Assembly: GCA_965370415.1 (NCBI GenBank)
Contig: CBDUTJ010000006.1
Span: 32,857 to 96,856, forward strand
DNA from: JACNIV01 sp965370415
Lineage (GTDB): Bacteria > Cloacimonadota > Cloacimonadia > Cloacimonadales > TCS61
Length of the DNA stretch: 64,000 bases
Direction of reading: 5' to 3'
Shown piece after piece: positions 1 to 7,721 of this stretch; the first letter of the stretch is position 1; every line of letters starts with the position of its first letter. Below the pieces are notes generated by a model. The model ran no database searches. It saw only the letters and a list, made by a program, of their open reading frames with translations, and was not told the DNA's origin. The translations under genes were made by a program, and so were the position numbers.

Positions 1-184
1 ATTCCATTGCGTCTATAAGCTTTTTATCTCTATAAAGAAGTATTTCTTTCTTTAAATCAAATACATGTCCACATTCTGTACAAGTAAACTTGCTATTTGA
101 AAGATCCCGTTCTTTCATATTTACTTTAAATAGTTTATTGCAATTGGGACATCTTTCATCTTGTGTAATTGAACTTTTGCTCAT
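1..184 (-). CDS. Zinc-ribbon protein, N-terminal part (cut by window edge)
   Basis: The first 61 residues are visible and the gene runs off the left edge. Two CxxC knuckles (CPNC near residue 12 and CTEC near residue 37) separated by about 20 residues form a zinc ribbon like the MJ0042/zf-ribbon families that begin many bacterial membrane or regulatory proteins. Two in-frame ATGs exist at 190 and 184. The GGAG motif sits directly against the first but six bases before the second, so 184 is chosen. The function cannot be told from this fragment. Confidence 0.7.
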   Translation of the reverse strand, partial: MSKSSITQDERCPNCNKLFKVNMKERDLSNSKFTCTECGHVFDLKKEILLYRDKKLIDAME

Positions 185-227
185 ATTCATCTCCTTTTAA
201 CATATACATAATAAGACAATATTTTTT

Positions 228-2246
228 TTATGGTAAAGTATTTCCATCTGAGTCCGTCTTAATTAACCAGACATCACTTCCACCATTCCCGAAAGAGTAT
301 GTATAACCTGTAATGATATATCCACCATCTGTTGTCTGTTGAACGGAAGAACCCGAATCAGTCTCATTTCCACCGAATGTTTGATTCCACACTTCATTCC
401 CATTTGAATCAGTCTTGATTAACCAGATATCAAAAGAGCCATTTCCGAAAGAGTGTGTATAACCTGTAATAATATATCCACCATCTATTGTCTGTTGAAC
501 GGAATTACCAACATCACCACTAGTCCCACCAAATGTCTGATTCCATTCTTCATTTCCATTTGAATCAGTCTTGATTAACAAAATATCTCCACTACTTCCG
601 TAAAACGATATAACACCTATAATGATATAACCACCATCTATTGTCTGTTGAACGGAATTACAAAAATCACTATCACTTCCACCAAAGGTCTGATTCCATT
701 CTTCATTTCCATTTGAATCAGTCTTGATTAGAAAGAAATCATGAATACCATTACCGAAAGAGCTTGTATAGCCAGTAATGATATATCCATCATCTGTTGT
801 CTGTTGAACGGAATTACCAACATCTACACCAGTTCCACCATGTGTTTGATTCCATTCTTCATTTCCATTTAAATCAGTCTTAATTAACCAGACATCAGAA
901 TAACCATTCCCGAAAGAGTATGTTCTCCCTGTAATTATATATCCACCATCTATTGTCTGTTGAACGGAATAACCACTATCATCACTACCTCCACCGAATG
1001 TTTGATCCCATTCTTCATTTCCGTTTTGATCAAACTTAATCAACCAGACATCTTCACCGTTCCCGGAAGAGTATTTATAACCTGTAATGATATATCCACC
1101 ATCTGTGGTCTGTTGAACGGAATACCCTTTAGCCTCACTATTCCAACCAAAATTATGATTCCATTCTTCATTTCCGTTTTGATCAGTTTTTATCAACCAG
1201 ACATTTTTCTCATCAATCCCGAATGATATATAACCTGTAATTATATATCCACCATCTGTGGTTTGATCAACGGAATTTCCTCCATCATTACTACTTCCAC
1301 CAAATGTTTTCATAAACCAGTCATGTGAATCACCTAATTGAATATTACTATAAGATTGTAATCCCCATACATCCTCAATAACTACTTGATAATATCTTAC
1401 TACATTTTCAACAATTCCTGTAACAATATAACTTGTTTCAGTATTATCGGTGGTTATAAATATTTCAGTTTGATTACTCATATCAGGCAAATCAGATTCA
1501 TATAGAGTATAGGATTCAAAATCATCATCATCGTTTTGAGACCAAGAAATATAAAATGAGTTATTGTCATAAATAATTTGATATATTTCAACAGATATAG
1601 GATTATCATCTAAAATATAATAACCACTTCCAGTAGTTGAAAATCCTACTGAATCTGTAACGTTTACCCAATACCACCTCGGTTGTAATGGATTAAAATC
1701 AGTAATTACACAAATAGTATCATTTATCTCACTAACTTCAGTGATCAAAGATTTTTCTCCGTCTTCAGTTTCCGAAATTAATAGTTCATAGAAGTCAAAA
1801 TCATTGTCTGTGGATTTGTTCCAAATAATTGTCATTTCAAGTAGAGTATAATCAATTGAAATAATATTGATTGGTTGAGGATATGATCCAGAATTATCAA
1901 CCATTAAAGTGATTGCATTACTGTCAGTCACATTATTACTTTCATCGTATGCTCTAGCTCTTAAAGTGTGATATGATCCATTTTCCAAAGTTGTGGTATC
2001 CCAAATTAAAATATACGGCTCAATTTCATCTATTATATTTGTTGCTTCTCCATTAACCCATAATTCAATTTTTTTTATTCCTATATTATCTGAGGCAATA
2101 CAATTAATAATTACGATTTCGAAAGCTATTGAACCAGTTTGAGGATTAGTAATTGTAACTGTAGGTGGAATTGTATCCGGACTGGTTTGTTTTTCACATG
2201 ATATTATAAATATAAAAACAATAATAAAGAAAATAAAATGTTTCAT
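228..2246 (-). CDS. Lipoprotein with Ig/Fn3-like modules and seven tandem propeller-type repeats
   Basis: A 672-residue exported protein. The start at 2246 is chosen because AAAAGGAGG precedes that ATG and a lipoprotein signal (MKHFIFF...FIISC, Cys about residue 17) follows directly; the longer frame begins before the ribosome site. Residues about 25-120 look like a bacterial Ig-like module (PPTVTITNP), and 120-310 like two Fn3-type modules. The rest is seven repeats of 50-53 residues built on SVQQTTDGGYIITGYT, DVWLIKTDSNGNEEW and NQTFGG. Seven units of this size suggest a seven-bladed beta-propeller. It is probably an outer-membrane or surface lipoprotein; ligand unknown. There is no C-terminal sorting domain like that of the protein at 39731. 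Confidence 0.85.
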   Translation of the reverse strand: MKHFIFFIIVFIFIISCEKQTSPDTIPPTVTITNPQTGSIAFEIVIINCIASDNIGIKKIELWVNGEATNIIDEIEPYILIWDTTTLENGSYHTLRARAYDESNNVTDSNAITLMVDNSGSYPQPINIISIDYTLLEMTIIWNKSTDNDFDFYELLISETEDGEKSLITEVSEINDTICVITDFNPLQPRWYWVNVTDSVGFSTTGSGYYILDDNPISVEIYQIIYDNNSFYISWSQNDDDDFESYTLYESDLPDMSNQTEIFITTDNTETSYIVTGIVENVVRYYQVVIEDVWGLQSYSNIQLGDSHDWFMKTFGGSSNDGGNSVDQTTDGGYIITGYISFGIDEKNVWLIKTDQNGNEEWNHNFGWNSEAKGYSVQQTTDGGYIITGYKYSSGNGEDVWLIKFDQNGNEEWDQTFGGGSDDSGYSVQQTIDGGYIITGRTYSFGNGYSDVWLIKTDLNGNEEWNQTHGGTGVDVGNSVQQTTDDGYIITGYTSSFGNGIHDFFLIKTDSNGNEEWNQTFGGSDSDFCNSVQQTIDGGYIIIGVISFYGSSGDILLIKTDSNGNEEWNQTFGGTSGDVGNSVQQTIDGGYIITGYTHSFGNGSFDIWLIKTDSNGNEVWNQTFGGNETDSGSSVQQTTDGGYIITGYTYSFGNGGSDVWLIKTDSDGNTLP
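240..1320 (-). repeat. Seven in-frame tandem repeats of about 150-159 bp
   Basis: The segment TTGTCTGTTGAACGGAA and its close variants recur at roughly 331, 481, 631, 790, 946, 1098 and 1250. Spacing is always near a multiple of three, so the repeats stay in the coding frame of the lipoprotein. DNA identity between neighbouring units is high, so recombination could change the copy number. Confidence 0.9.
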
Positions 2247-2439
2247 AAATCCTCCTTTTCGTTTAATGATGTATCCTTTATTATAAAATTCCATCATCGA
2301 ATTTACCAGTATATTTTACTTTTTTCAATATCACATTTTGCCTTGAAATTTACTTGAGTGAAAATGAGAAAATCAAAGCTAAGTGTCAAATAGAAAATAA
2401 TTAAATGTTGTGAAATAAAGGAGAGAGGTATAAAAACTG

Positions 2440-2640
2440 AATACCGTTCCCAAAGATGGCTTTGGGAACGAGTACTGAGGTTATTTCTTCTCGAGTCGTC
2501 GTGCATGATATTAATCACCGTTCCCAAAAAGAGCTTTGGAAACGAGGTCAGATTTTCATTTCGACTCGAAAGTGAAGCGTTGAGTCGAGTAATGATAACA
2601 AACTCTCTTCTCGAGTCGTCGTGCTTTACGACTCGAAAAT
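2440..2640. repeat. Cluster of four palindromes (REP-like)
   Basis: Four short inverted repeats fill the gap between the lipoprotein gene and the psuG stop codon. Positions 2445-2470 and 2519-2544 have CGTTCCCAAA-type arms. Positions 2562-2587 and 2612-2635 have arms built on CGACTCG/CGAGTCG. The phrase CTCGAGTCGTCGTGC occurs twice (about 2490 and 2611). No plausible gene lies here; the short frames across it are repeat-derived. They belong to the palindrome family found across the window. Confidence 0.85.
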
Positions 2641-2641
2641 C

Positions 2642-3541
2642 TTACAGTTCCTTTGCAATCTCACAAGCCAGCTGTACATTATTCTCAACCAATTTGATAT
2701 TTGCTTGCAGTGATCTACCTTCGGTTATCTTTACAATTTCCGATAATAAAAAAGGTGTGAGTTCCCTACCTGTGATGTTGTTTTTTTTCGCTTTCTTCAA
2801 AGCCAGATTAATATATTCTTCCATTTCAGCAAAAGGAATTTCATACTTTTCAGGAATCGGATTGGCAATTAGTATTCCGTTATTCAAACCAAATTCGATA
2901 TTGGTTTTATAAATATCTGCGATCTGCCGGGGCGTATCTATTTTATCTACTTTCAAGTTACTCTGGTAAGAATAAAAAGCGGGAAATCTGTCAGTTTTAT
3001 ATCCGTAAACCGGCACACCCATTGTTTCCATGTATTCCAGCGTTTTGGGTAAATCCAGAATAGCTTTGGCTCCTGCTGAAACCACTATCACCGGAACCCG
3101 TGATAGTTCTATCAGGTCGTTGGAAATATCAAAAGTATCTTCTGCATTCCTGTGTACACCACCGATTCCACCAGTGGCAAAAACCTTTATCCCTGCCCGG
3201 TTGGCTGCTATCATGGTGGCAGCCACGGTGGTAGCTCCCACGTTCTTCGCATATATGATCCTGCCAATATCACGGCGTGATACTTTAGCTACATCGTTCG
3301 CTTTTGCCAGGATTTTCAGATCATCATTTTCTAACCCGATCTTTACTTTCCCATCAATCAGGCAGATGGTAGCAGGAATCACACCCATCTCGCGGGCAAT
3401 TGCTTCCAATCTGCCAGCAACTTCCATGTTTTGCGGATATGGCATTCCATGCGAAATGATAGTAGATTCCAGTGCAATTACCAGTTGTTTATTTTTTAAA
3501 GCTACTTTTACATCTTTACTGAATTGCAGGTATTTTTTCAT
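2642..3541 (-). CDS. psuG: Pseudouridine-5'-phosphate glycosidase
   Basis: 299 residues, normal length for the PsuG/indigoidine-synthase-A family, which cleaves pseudouridine 5'-phosphate reversibly to uracil and ribose 5-phosphate. Family hallmarks are visible: ALESTIISHGMPYP near the start, a GGIGGVHR glycine loop, SAGAKAILD, and the conserved GYKTDRFPAFYS segment. The ATG at 3541 overlaps the TGA of the upstream RlpA-like gene by one base, so translation is probably coupled. No psuK-type kinase is adjacent. The cytosolic role would be pseudouridine salvage from RNA turnover. Confidence 0.93.
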   Translation of the reverse strand: MKKYLQFSKDVKVALKNKQLVIALESTIISHGMPYPQNMEVAGRLEAIAREMGVIPATICLIDGKVKIGLENDDLKILAKANDVAKVSRRDIGRIIYAKNVGATTVAATMIAANRAGIKVFATGGIGGVHRNAEDTFDISNDLIELSRVPVIVVSAGAKAILDLPKTLEYMETMGVPVYGYKTDRFPAFYSYQSNLKVDKIDTPRQIADIYKTNIEFGLNNGILIANPIPEKYEIPFAEMEEYINLALKKAKKNNITGRELTPFLLSEIVKITEGRSLQANIKLVENNVQLACEIAKEL

Positions 3542-3990
3542 CAATTGGTTCCCAGCACTTCCACCCGCATCTTTTTTACACCATGCGCAATAAGCCCGAT
3601 CTCCTGGGCTGCTGCATAAGAAAGATCCAGATCTCGCCCTTCAATAAAAGGTCCGCGGTCATTAACCCGCACCACAACACTTTTTCCGTTATCTTCGTTA
3701 ATAACCTTAAGCCGTGTTCCAAATGGCAGTGATTTATGGGCGCAGGTTAATTTATACATATCGAAGATCTCACCATTGGAGGTTTGCCTGCCGTGAAATT
3801 TCTTTCCGTAATAGGAGCAAACAAAATAGTAAATCTGTCCTTTTTTTACTTCTTTCACTTGAGTTTCTATTTGTGTGTTTCCAAATTTATTATGTAATTT
3901 CTTCCTGGAAACGCCCTTTGTTTCATACAAGTTTCCACTGGAACATCCAATTATTACAAGCATCAACAAAAATGGAGTAAAATATTTCAA
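3541..3990 (-). CDS. rlpA: RlpA-like septal-ring lipoprotein (double-psi beta-barrel)
   Basis: 149 residues. A TTG start at 3990 is chosen: GGAGG stands five bases before it and the product then begins MKYFTPFLLMLVIIGC, a clean lipoprotein signal. The ATG at 4005 lies upstream of that ribosome site. After a linker the protein carries the DPBB domain of RlpA: ASYYG-like CSYYGKKFHGRQTSNGE, AHKSLPFGTRLKV, and VVVRVNDRGPFIEGRDLDLS with the catalytic-type Asp. Known RlpA proteins are lytic transglycosylases acting on denuded septal peptidoglycan. There is no SPOR domain. Its coupling to psuG has no obvious functional logic. Confidence 0.88.
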   Translation of the reverse strand: MKYFTPFLLMLVIIGCSSGNLYETKGVSRKKLHNKFGNTQIETQVKEVKKGQIYYFVCSYYGKKFHGRQTSNGEIFDMYKLTCAHKSLPFGTRLKVINEDNGKSVVVRVNDRGPFIEGRDLDLSYAAAQEIGLIAHGVKKMRVEVLGTN

Positions 3991-4062
3991 AACAACCTCC
4001 GGCATTTAATACACTTCCACAAAATTGCTTCTAATCACAATTTTGTCTATCAATTTTTCCTG

Positions 4063-4094
4063 TTGACAGAATAAGCTTTAAAAACATCTTTAAT
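4063..4094 (+). promoter_or_regulatory. Candidate promoter, PepT/dap operon
   Basis: TTGACA at 4063-4068, a 20-nt spacer, then TTTAAT at 4089-4094, 24 nt before the peptidase start. It is one of 13 sites with this layout. Confidence 0.45.
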
Positions 4095-4117
4095 AAAAAT
4101 TTATTAAAGGATAATTA

Positions 4118-5239
4118 ATGGATAACACAATAATCGAATATTTTTTGAGTTTAATTAAAATCGATAGTGAATCAAAAAACGAAAAAGCAGTTGCTGAAAA
4201 ACTGGAAAAGGACTTGAAAGAATTAGGAGCGGAAGCACTATTCGACAAAGCCCATCAAAAAACCGATGGTAACGTGGGAAACCTTTATGCCTTCATTCCT
4301 GGCAGCATCGATAAATCTCCCATTCTTTTCTGTGCACACATGGATACGGTAAAACCCGGAAACGGTATTAAACCTCAGATTAAAGATGGTGTGATCACTT
4401 CAGATGGAACTACCATCCTGGGAGCCGACGATAAATCCGGCATTGCAGAAATAATCTGGGCGATCAAAGAACTCAAAGAATCCGGTGAGAAGCACGCTCC
4501 AGTGGAAATCCTCTTTACGATCTCTGAAGAGATCGGACTGCTGGGTGCAAAATATCTCGATTATTCCATGATAAAATCAAAAACAGGTTATGCACTTGAC
4601 AGCCACCAGGTTGGTCGTCTTTGTATAGGCGCTCCTTCACAGAACAGCATAAAAATTGTAGTTCACGGCAAGGAATCTCATGCTGGTGCGACACCCGAGA
4701 AGGGGATCAATGCTATTCGCGTAGCTTCCGAAGCGATCTCAATCATGCCCCAGGGCAGGATAGACAGCGAAACCACCTGTAATGTTGGAATTATCAAGGG
4801 TGGTAAAGCTACCAATATCGTCCCAAATGAAGTGATCATTGAAGCAGAAGCACGCAGTCATAATGAAGATAAATTGGAAAAAGTTACCGATGAAATGTGC
4901 CAAGCTTTCAGAGATGCAGTTAAAAAATTCCAGGTGGGAGAATACAAAGCCAAAGTTGAAATTAAAGTCGAGGAAGAATACCAGGCTTTCCGTCTAAATG
5001 AAAACGTTGAAGTAGTCGTTTTAGCCAAAGACGCAGCAAAAAAATCTGGTATTGAATTCAAAACAGAGATCGGCGGTGGCGGCAGCGATGTAAATATTTT
5101 CAACCAGCATGGTTTGCAGATGGCAGTTGCCGGTACAGGCATGGAAAAAGTACACACGGTGGATGAATGCATCAAGACATCTGAACTGGAAATTGGTGCT
5201 AAATGGATGTTGGAAATCATCCGTGAATATTCAAAATAA
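4118..5239 (+). CDS. PepT-like M20 family metallopeptidase
   Basis: 373 residues, close to peptidase T-like proteins of the M20 family, which remove N-terminal residues from short peptides in the cytosol. The metal-ligand pattern is visible: CAHMDTV (His and Asp), LGADDKSG (bridging Asp), SEEIG (general base and ligand Glu), ALDSH, and a C-terminal His in EKVHTVDE. A dimerisation domain sits at about 180-290. AAGGAT precedes the ATG. It heads a run with dapB and dapF. The exact substrate (tripeptide or other) cannot be set from sequence. Confidence 0.88.
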   Translation: MDNTIIEYFLSLIKIDSESKNEKAVAEKLEKDLKELGAEALFDKAHQKTDGNVGNLYAFIPGSIDKSPILFCAHMDTVKPGNGIKPQIKDGVITSDGTTILGADDKSGIAEIIWAIKELKESGEKHAPVEILFTISEEIGLLGAKYLDYSMIKSKTGYALDSHQVGRLCIGAPSQNSIKIVVHGKESHAGATPEKGINAIRVASEAISIMPQGRIDSETTCNVGIIKGGKATNIVPNEVIIEAEARSHNEDKLEKVTDEMCQAFRDAVKKFQVGEYKAKVEIKVEEEYQAFRLNENVEVVVLAKDAAKKSGIEFKTEIGGGGSDVNIFNQHGLQMAVAGTGMEKVHTVDECIKTSELEIGAKWMLEIIREYSK

Positions 5240-5251
5240 CAAGGAAGTATA

Positions 5252-6004
5252 ATGATAAAACTTGCAATAATCGGATATGGGCAAATGGGCAAACTGATAG
5301 AACAGCTTGCATCTGAACACGATTTTGAGGTTGTTTCTATTATCGATCCCCTTCTGGGAAACGACATCTCGGAAGAATCACTTACCAAAGCAGACGTCTG
5401 TATCGAATTCACTACTCCCGATGCAGCTTTTACAAATATCCGGAAAATCTGCGAACTTGGAAAGAACCTGGTGGTAGGTACTACCGGTTGGTTGAATAAG
5501 CTGAAAGAGACACAAAAACTGGTTCAACAAAACAAGATCGGAATGGTTTATGGTTCAAATTTTTCTTTGGGTATGAACGTGTTCTTTCAAATGGTAAATT
5601 CCGCAACCAAGCTGATGAATAAGATAGAAAATTATGATGTTTTTGGTCTGGAATTGCATCACAATAAAAAGAAAGACAGTCCTTCCGGAACTGCTAAAAT
5701 TCTTGCTGATATCGTATTGAAAAACACTGATAATAAAACATCTGCACAATTTGAAAAATTAGACAGAAAAATTAAAAAAAGTGAATTCCATTTTGGCAGT
5801 ATAAGAGCAGGAAATATACCCGGAACTCATCTTATCGGGTTTGATTCCGCAGCCGATACTATCGAATTGAAACACACGGCAAGAAACCGTGAGGGTCTGG
5901 CTCTTGGTGCTTTAAAAGCCGCAGAGTGGATCACAAAGAGAAAAGGGCTATATAATTTTACCGAGCTTTTTTCTGAGATAATAGGAATTGAACATGAAGC
6001 TTGA
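5252..6004 (+). CDS. dapB: 4-hydroxy-tetrahydrodipicolinate reductase
   Basis: 250 residues. DapB reduces 4-hydroxy-tetrahydrodipicolinate with NAD(P)H in lysine and diaminopimelate synthesis. Visible marks are the N-terminal nucleotide-binding IGYGQMGK, VGTTGW, the catalytic ELHHNKKKDSPSGTA block, and R-T/G-x-H-like REGLALGALKAAEW at the end. It is somewhat shorter than the E. coli enzyme in the N-terminal Rossmann part. AAGGAAG precedes the start, 12 nt after the peptidase gene, and its end overlaps dapF. Confidence 0.95.
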   Translation: MIKLAIIGYGQMGKLIEQLASEHDFEVVSIIDPLLGNDISEESLTKADVCIEFTTPDAAFTNIRKICELGKNLVVGTTGWLNKLKETQKLVQQNKIGMVYGSNFSLGMNVFFQMVNSATKLMNKIENYDVFGLELHHNKKKDSPSGTAKILADIVLKNTDNKTSAQFEKLDRKIKKSEFHFGSIRAGNIPGTHLIGFDSAADTIELKHTARNREGLALGALKAAEWITKRKGLYNFTELFSEIIGIEHEA

Positions 6005-6776
6005 TTTCTTTAAAATGCATGCCCAGGGGAACGATTATATTTACTTTGATTTTACCGAAACTGAAATGCCTAAAATTGATTTTTCCAAATTAGCTATTAA
6101 GCTTTCTCAAAGGCACTTTGGTGTTGGTTCCGATGGGATCGTGCTGATACTTAAGGATGATGACAGCGAAGCTTTTATGAAAATATTTAATGCTGATGGT
6201 TCCGAAGGAAAAATGTGTGGTTCTGCTCTTATGTGTGTTTCATCTTACCTGGGAAAAAAGTTAGCTAAGAAAACATTGAATATCGACACCATTTCCGGTA
6301 TAAGGACCGGGTTAATACTCGATGAAAAATTCAATGAAGTCAAGATCAATCTGAGCTCCCCCGAGATCATTTCCAAAGAACCACTTACTGTAGAGAATTT
6401 CTCCGGTTACCTGGTGCAGATCGGAAATAAGCATTTCGTTACTTTTATAAACAATCTTTCGGCTGACATGGCTGCAAAATTCGGTCCGTTCATTGAAAAT
6501 AACAAATCCTTTCCTGATGGGATAAATGTGGAATTTGTTAAGATCAAGTCAAAAAACTCTATTGAATTGAGCGTCTGGGAACGAGGTAGCGGAGCAACTC
6601 TTTCCTGCGGCAGCGGTGCCTGTGCTTCTGTGTATGCCGGTATTACGTATGATCTTCTTTCCAATACCGTAAAAGTGAAATTACCCGGTGGTGAAGTATT
6701 CGTGGAATATGAGAATGGAGAAATATTCCTGACAGGTATTGTTTCTTTTGTGTTTACAGGAACAGTGGAGATATGA
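5994..6776 (+). CDS. dapF: Diaminopimelate epimerase
   Basis: 260 residues. DapF interconverts LL- and meso-diaminopimelate, giving the peptidoglycan cross-linking residue and the lysine precursor. The start at 5994 gives the standard N-terminus MKLDFFKMHAQGND and follows AGGA by seven bases; the TTG at 5988 is not needed. The two catalytic cysteines are seen in GKMCGSALM and in LSCGSGACAS. It overlaps the dapB end by 11 bases and the next gene by four, so the dap genes are one operon. No dapA is in view. Confidence 0.96.
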   Translation: MKLDFFKMHAQGNDYIYFDFTETEMPKIDFSKLAIKLSQRHFGVGSDGIVLILKDDDSEAFMKIFNADGSEGKMCGSALMCVSSYLGKKLAKKTLNIDTISGIRTGLILDEKFNEVKINLSSPEIISKEPLTVENFSGYLVQIGNKHFVTFINNLSADMAAKFGPFIENNKSFPDGINVEFVKIKSKNSIELSVWERGSGATLSCGSGACASVYAGITYDLLSNTVKVKLPGGEVFVEYENGEIFLTGIVSFVFTGTVEI

Positions 6777-7096
6777 AAAAGATCCTATTACTTCTAATAA
6801 TCTTTTTACTCTTCTCCTGCCTGCAGGCAGAAAACCTTTGGCTGGGAAAAGATAAAGTAATGCATTTCACAGGAAGCGCATTTCTCACTTTTTGGAATTA
6901 CGGTTTCAGCCAGGACATTTTGGAAAATTCCAATGAAGAAAGCCTATATTTTTCGATCAGTTTTACAGCATTACTGGGAACAGGCAAAGAATATAGTGAT
7001 AAGAGAAGTAAATCTACAGGATGGAGTTGGCCCGACCTGACATACAACCTTGCCGGCATCGCTCTGGGTATGGTTTTGATAAATAATTTGAGGTAA
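6773..7096 (+). CDS. YfiM-like (DUF2279) exported protein
   Basis: 107 residues with a signal sequence (MKKILLLLIIFLLFSCLQA; the Cys makes lipidation possible). The mature part shows the DUF2279/YfiM pattern: DKVMHFTGSAF, then GTGKEYSDKRSKSTGWSWPDL and NLAGIALG. The family is found as periplasmic or membrane proteins of unknown biochemical role. Its start overlaps dapF by four bases, so it is co-transcribed with the dap genes and the following RodZ-like gene. Confidence 0.75.
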   Translation: MKKILLLLIIFLLFSCLQAENLWLGKDKVMHFTGSAFLTFWNYGFSQDILENSNEESLYFSISFTALLGTGKEYSDKRSKSTGWSWPDLTYNLAGIALGMVLINNLR

Positions 7097-7099
7097 ATT

Positions 7100-7714
7100 A
7101 TGGAAAATGTAGCTTTGATAGAAAGCATTGGCGCATATTTAAAATCATTAAGAGAACAGAAAAAAATAACCCTTGAAAAAGTATCTGAAAATATAAGAAT
7201 CAAAGTCCGACTGCTGGAAGATATAGAAAACAACGTTTTTACAAACATGGGCGGTATGGGTTATGCTAAAGCTATGATAATAAATTATGCGCGTAACCTG
7301 GGCGCAGACGAAGAAAAGATACTGCATCTTTTCGATGAGCAAATGAATCAAAAGCCCAAGTTTGTTCCCCATGTTAAATCCATCCAACCCAAAAAATTGA
7401 TCATTCCTCCTAAGATTTTCCTATTCTTTTTGTTGATAATAGTCATAATTGCACTTACTTATCTGGTTATACATTTATATAAAAATAATGTTCTAATCTG
7501 GCCTCCGTTCAAGAAAACGGAACAAAAAACTGAGACGACCCAAAAGGTGAAAACCCCTGTTAAACCGATAGAATTCGATCTGCAGGAAAAGAGTGATGAG
7601 TTGAAGGAAATTGAGCAAAGTACTATTAATGAAACTGCCTTGAAAGATACTACCAACTACCTGAATGAATTCATGTTCAAAGATAAGGAAAGTCCTTTTA
7701 ATTTCGACGAATAG
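7100..7714 (+). CDS. RodZ-like HTH membrane protein
   Basis: 204 residues. Residues about 8-75 form an HTH_25/Xre-type domain as in RodZ (IGAYLKSLREQKKITLEKVSENIRIKVRLLEDIE, then YAKAMIINYARNLG). A single membrane helix (PPKIFLFFLLIIVIIALTYL) is at about 105-127 and a charged tail of some 75 residues follows. RodZ anchors MreB filaments in elongating cells; this protein lacks a clear C-terminal beta domain (DUF4115), so only the cytoplasmic half is recognised. Its location after dapB-dapF fits a cell-wall role. Confidence 0.8.
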   Translation: MENVALIESIGAYLKSLREQKKITLEKVSENIRIKVRLLEDIENNVFTNMGGMGYAKAMIINYARNLGADEEKILHLFDEQMNQKPKFVPHVKSIQPKKLIIPPKIFLFFLLIIVIIALTYLVIHLYKNNVLIWPPFKKTEQKTETTQKVKTPVKPIEFDLQEKSDELKEIEQSTINETALKDTTNYLNEFMFKDKESPFNFDE

Positions 7715-7721
7715 ATCTTTG

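Noticed and set aside
240..1320. Regularly spaced repeats that might suggest a CRISPR array
   Set aside because: Spacing is 150-159 bp, both 'repeat' and 'spacer' are coding and in frame, and no cas genes are present.
2303..2527. 74-codon open frame and the overlapping plus-strand frame 2505-2912
   Set aside because: They run through palindromes and across psuG in antisense; no ribosome site and no domain.
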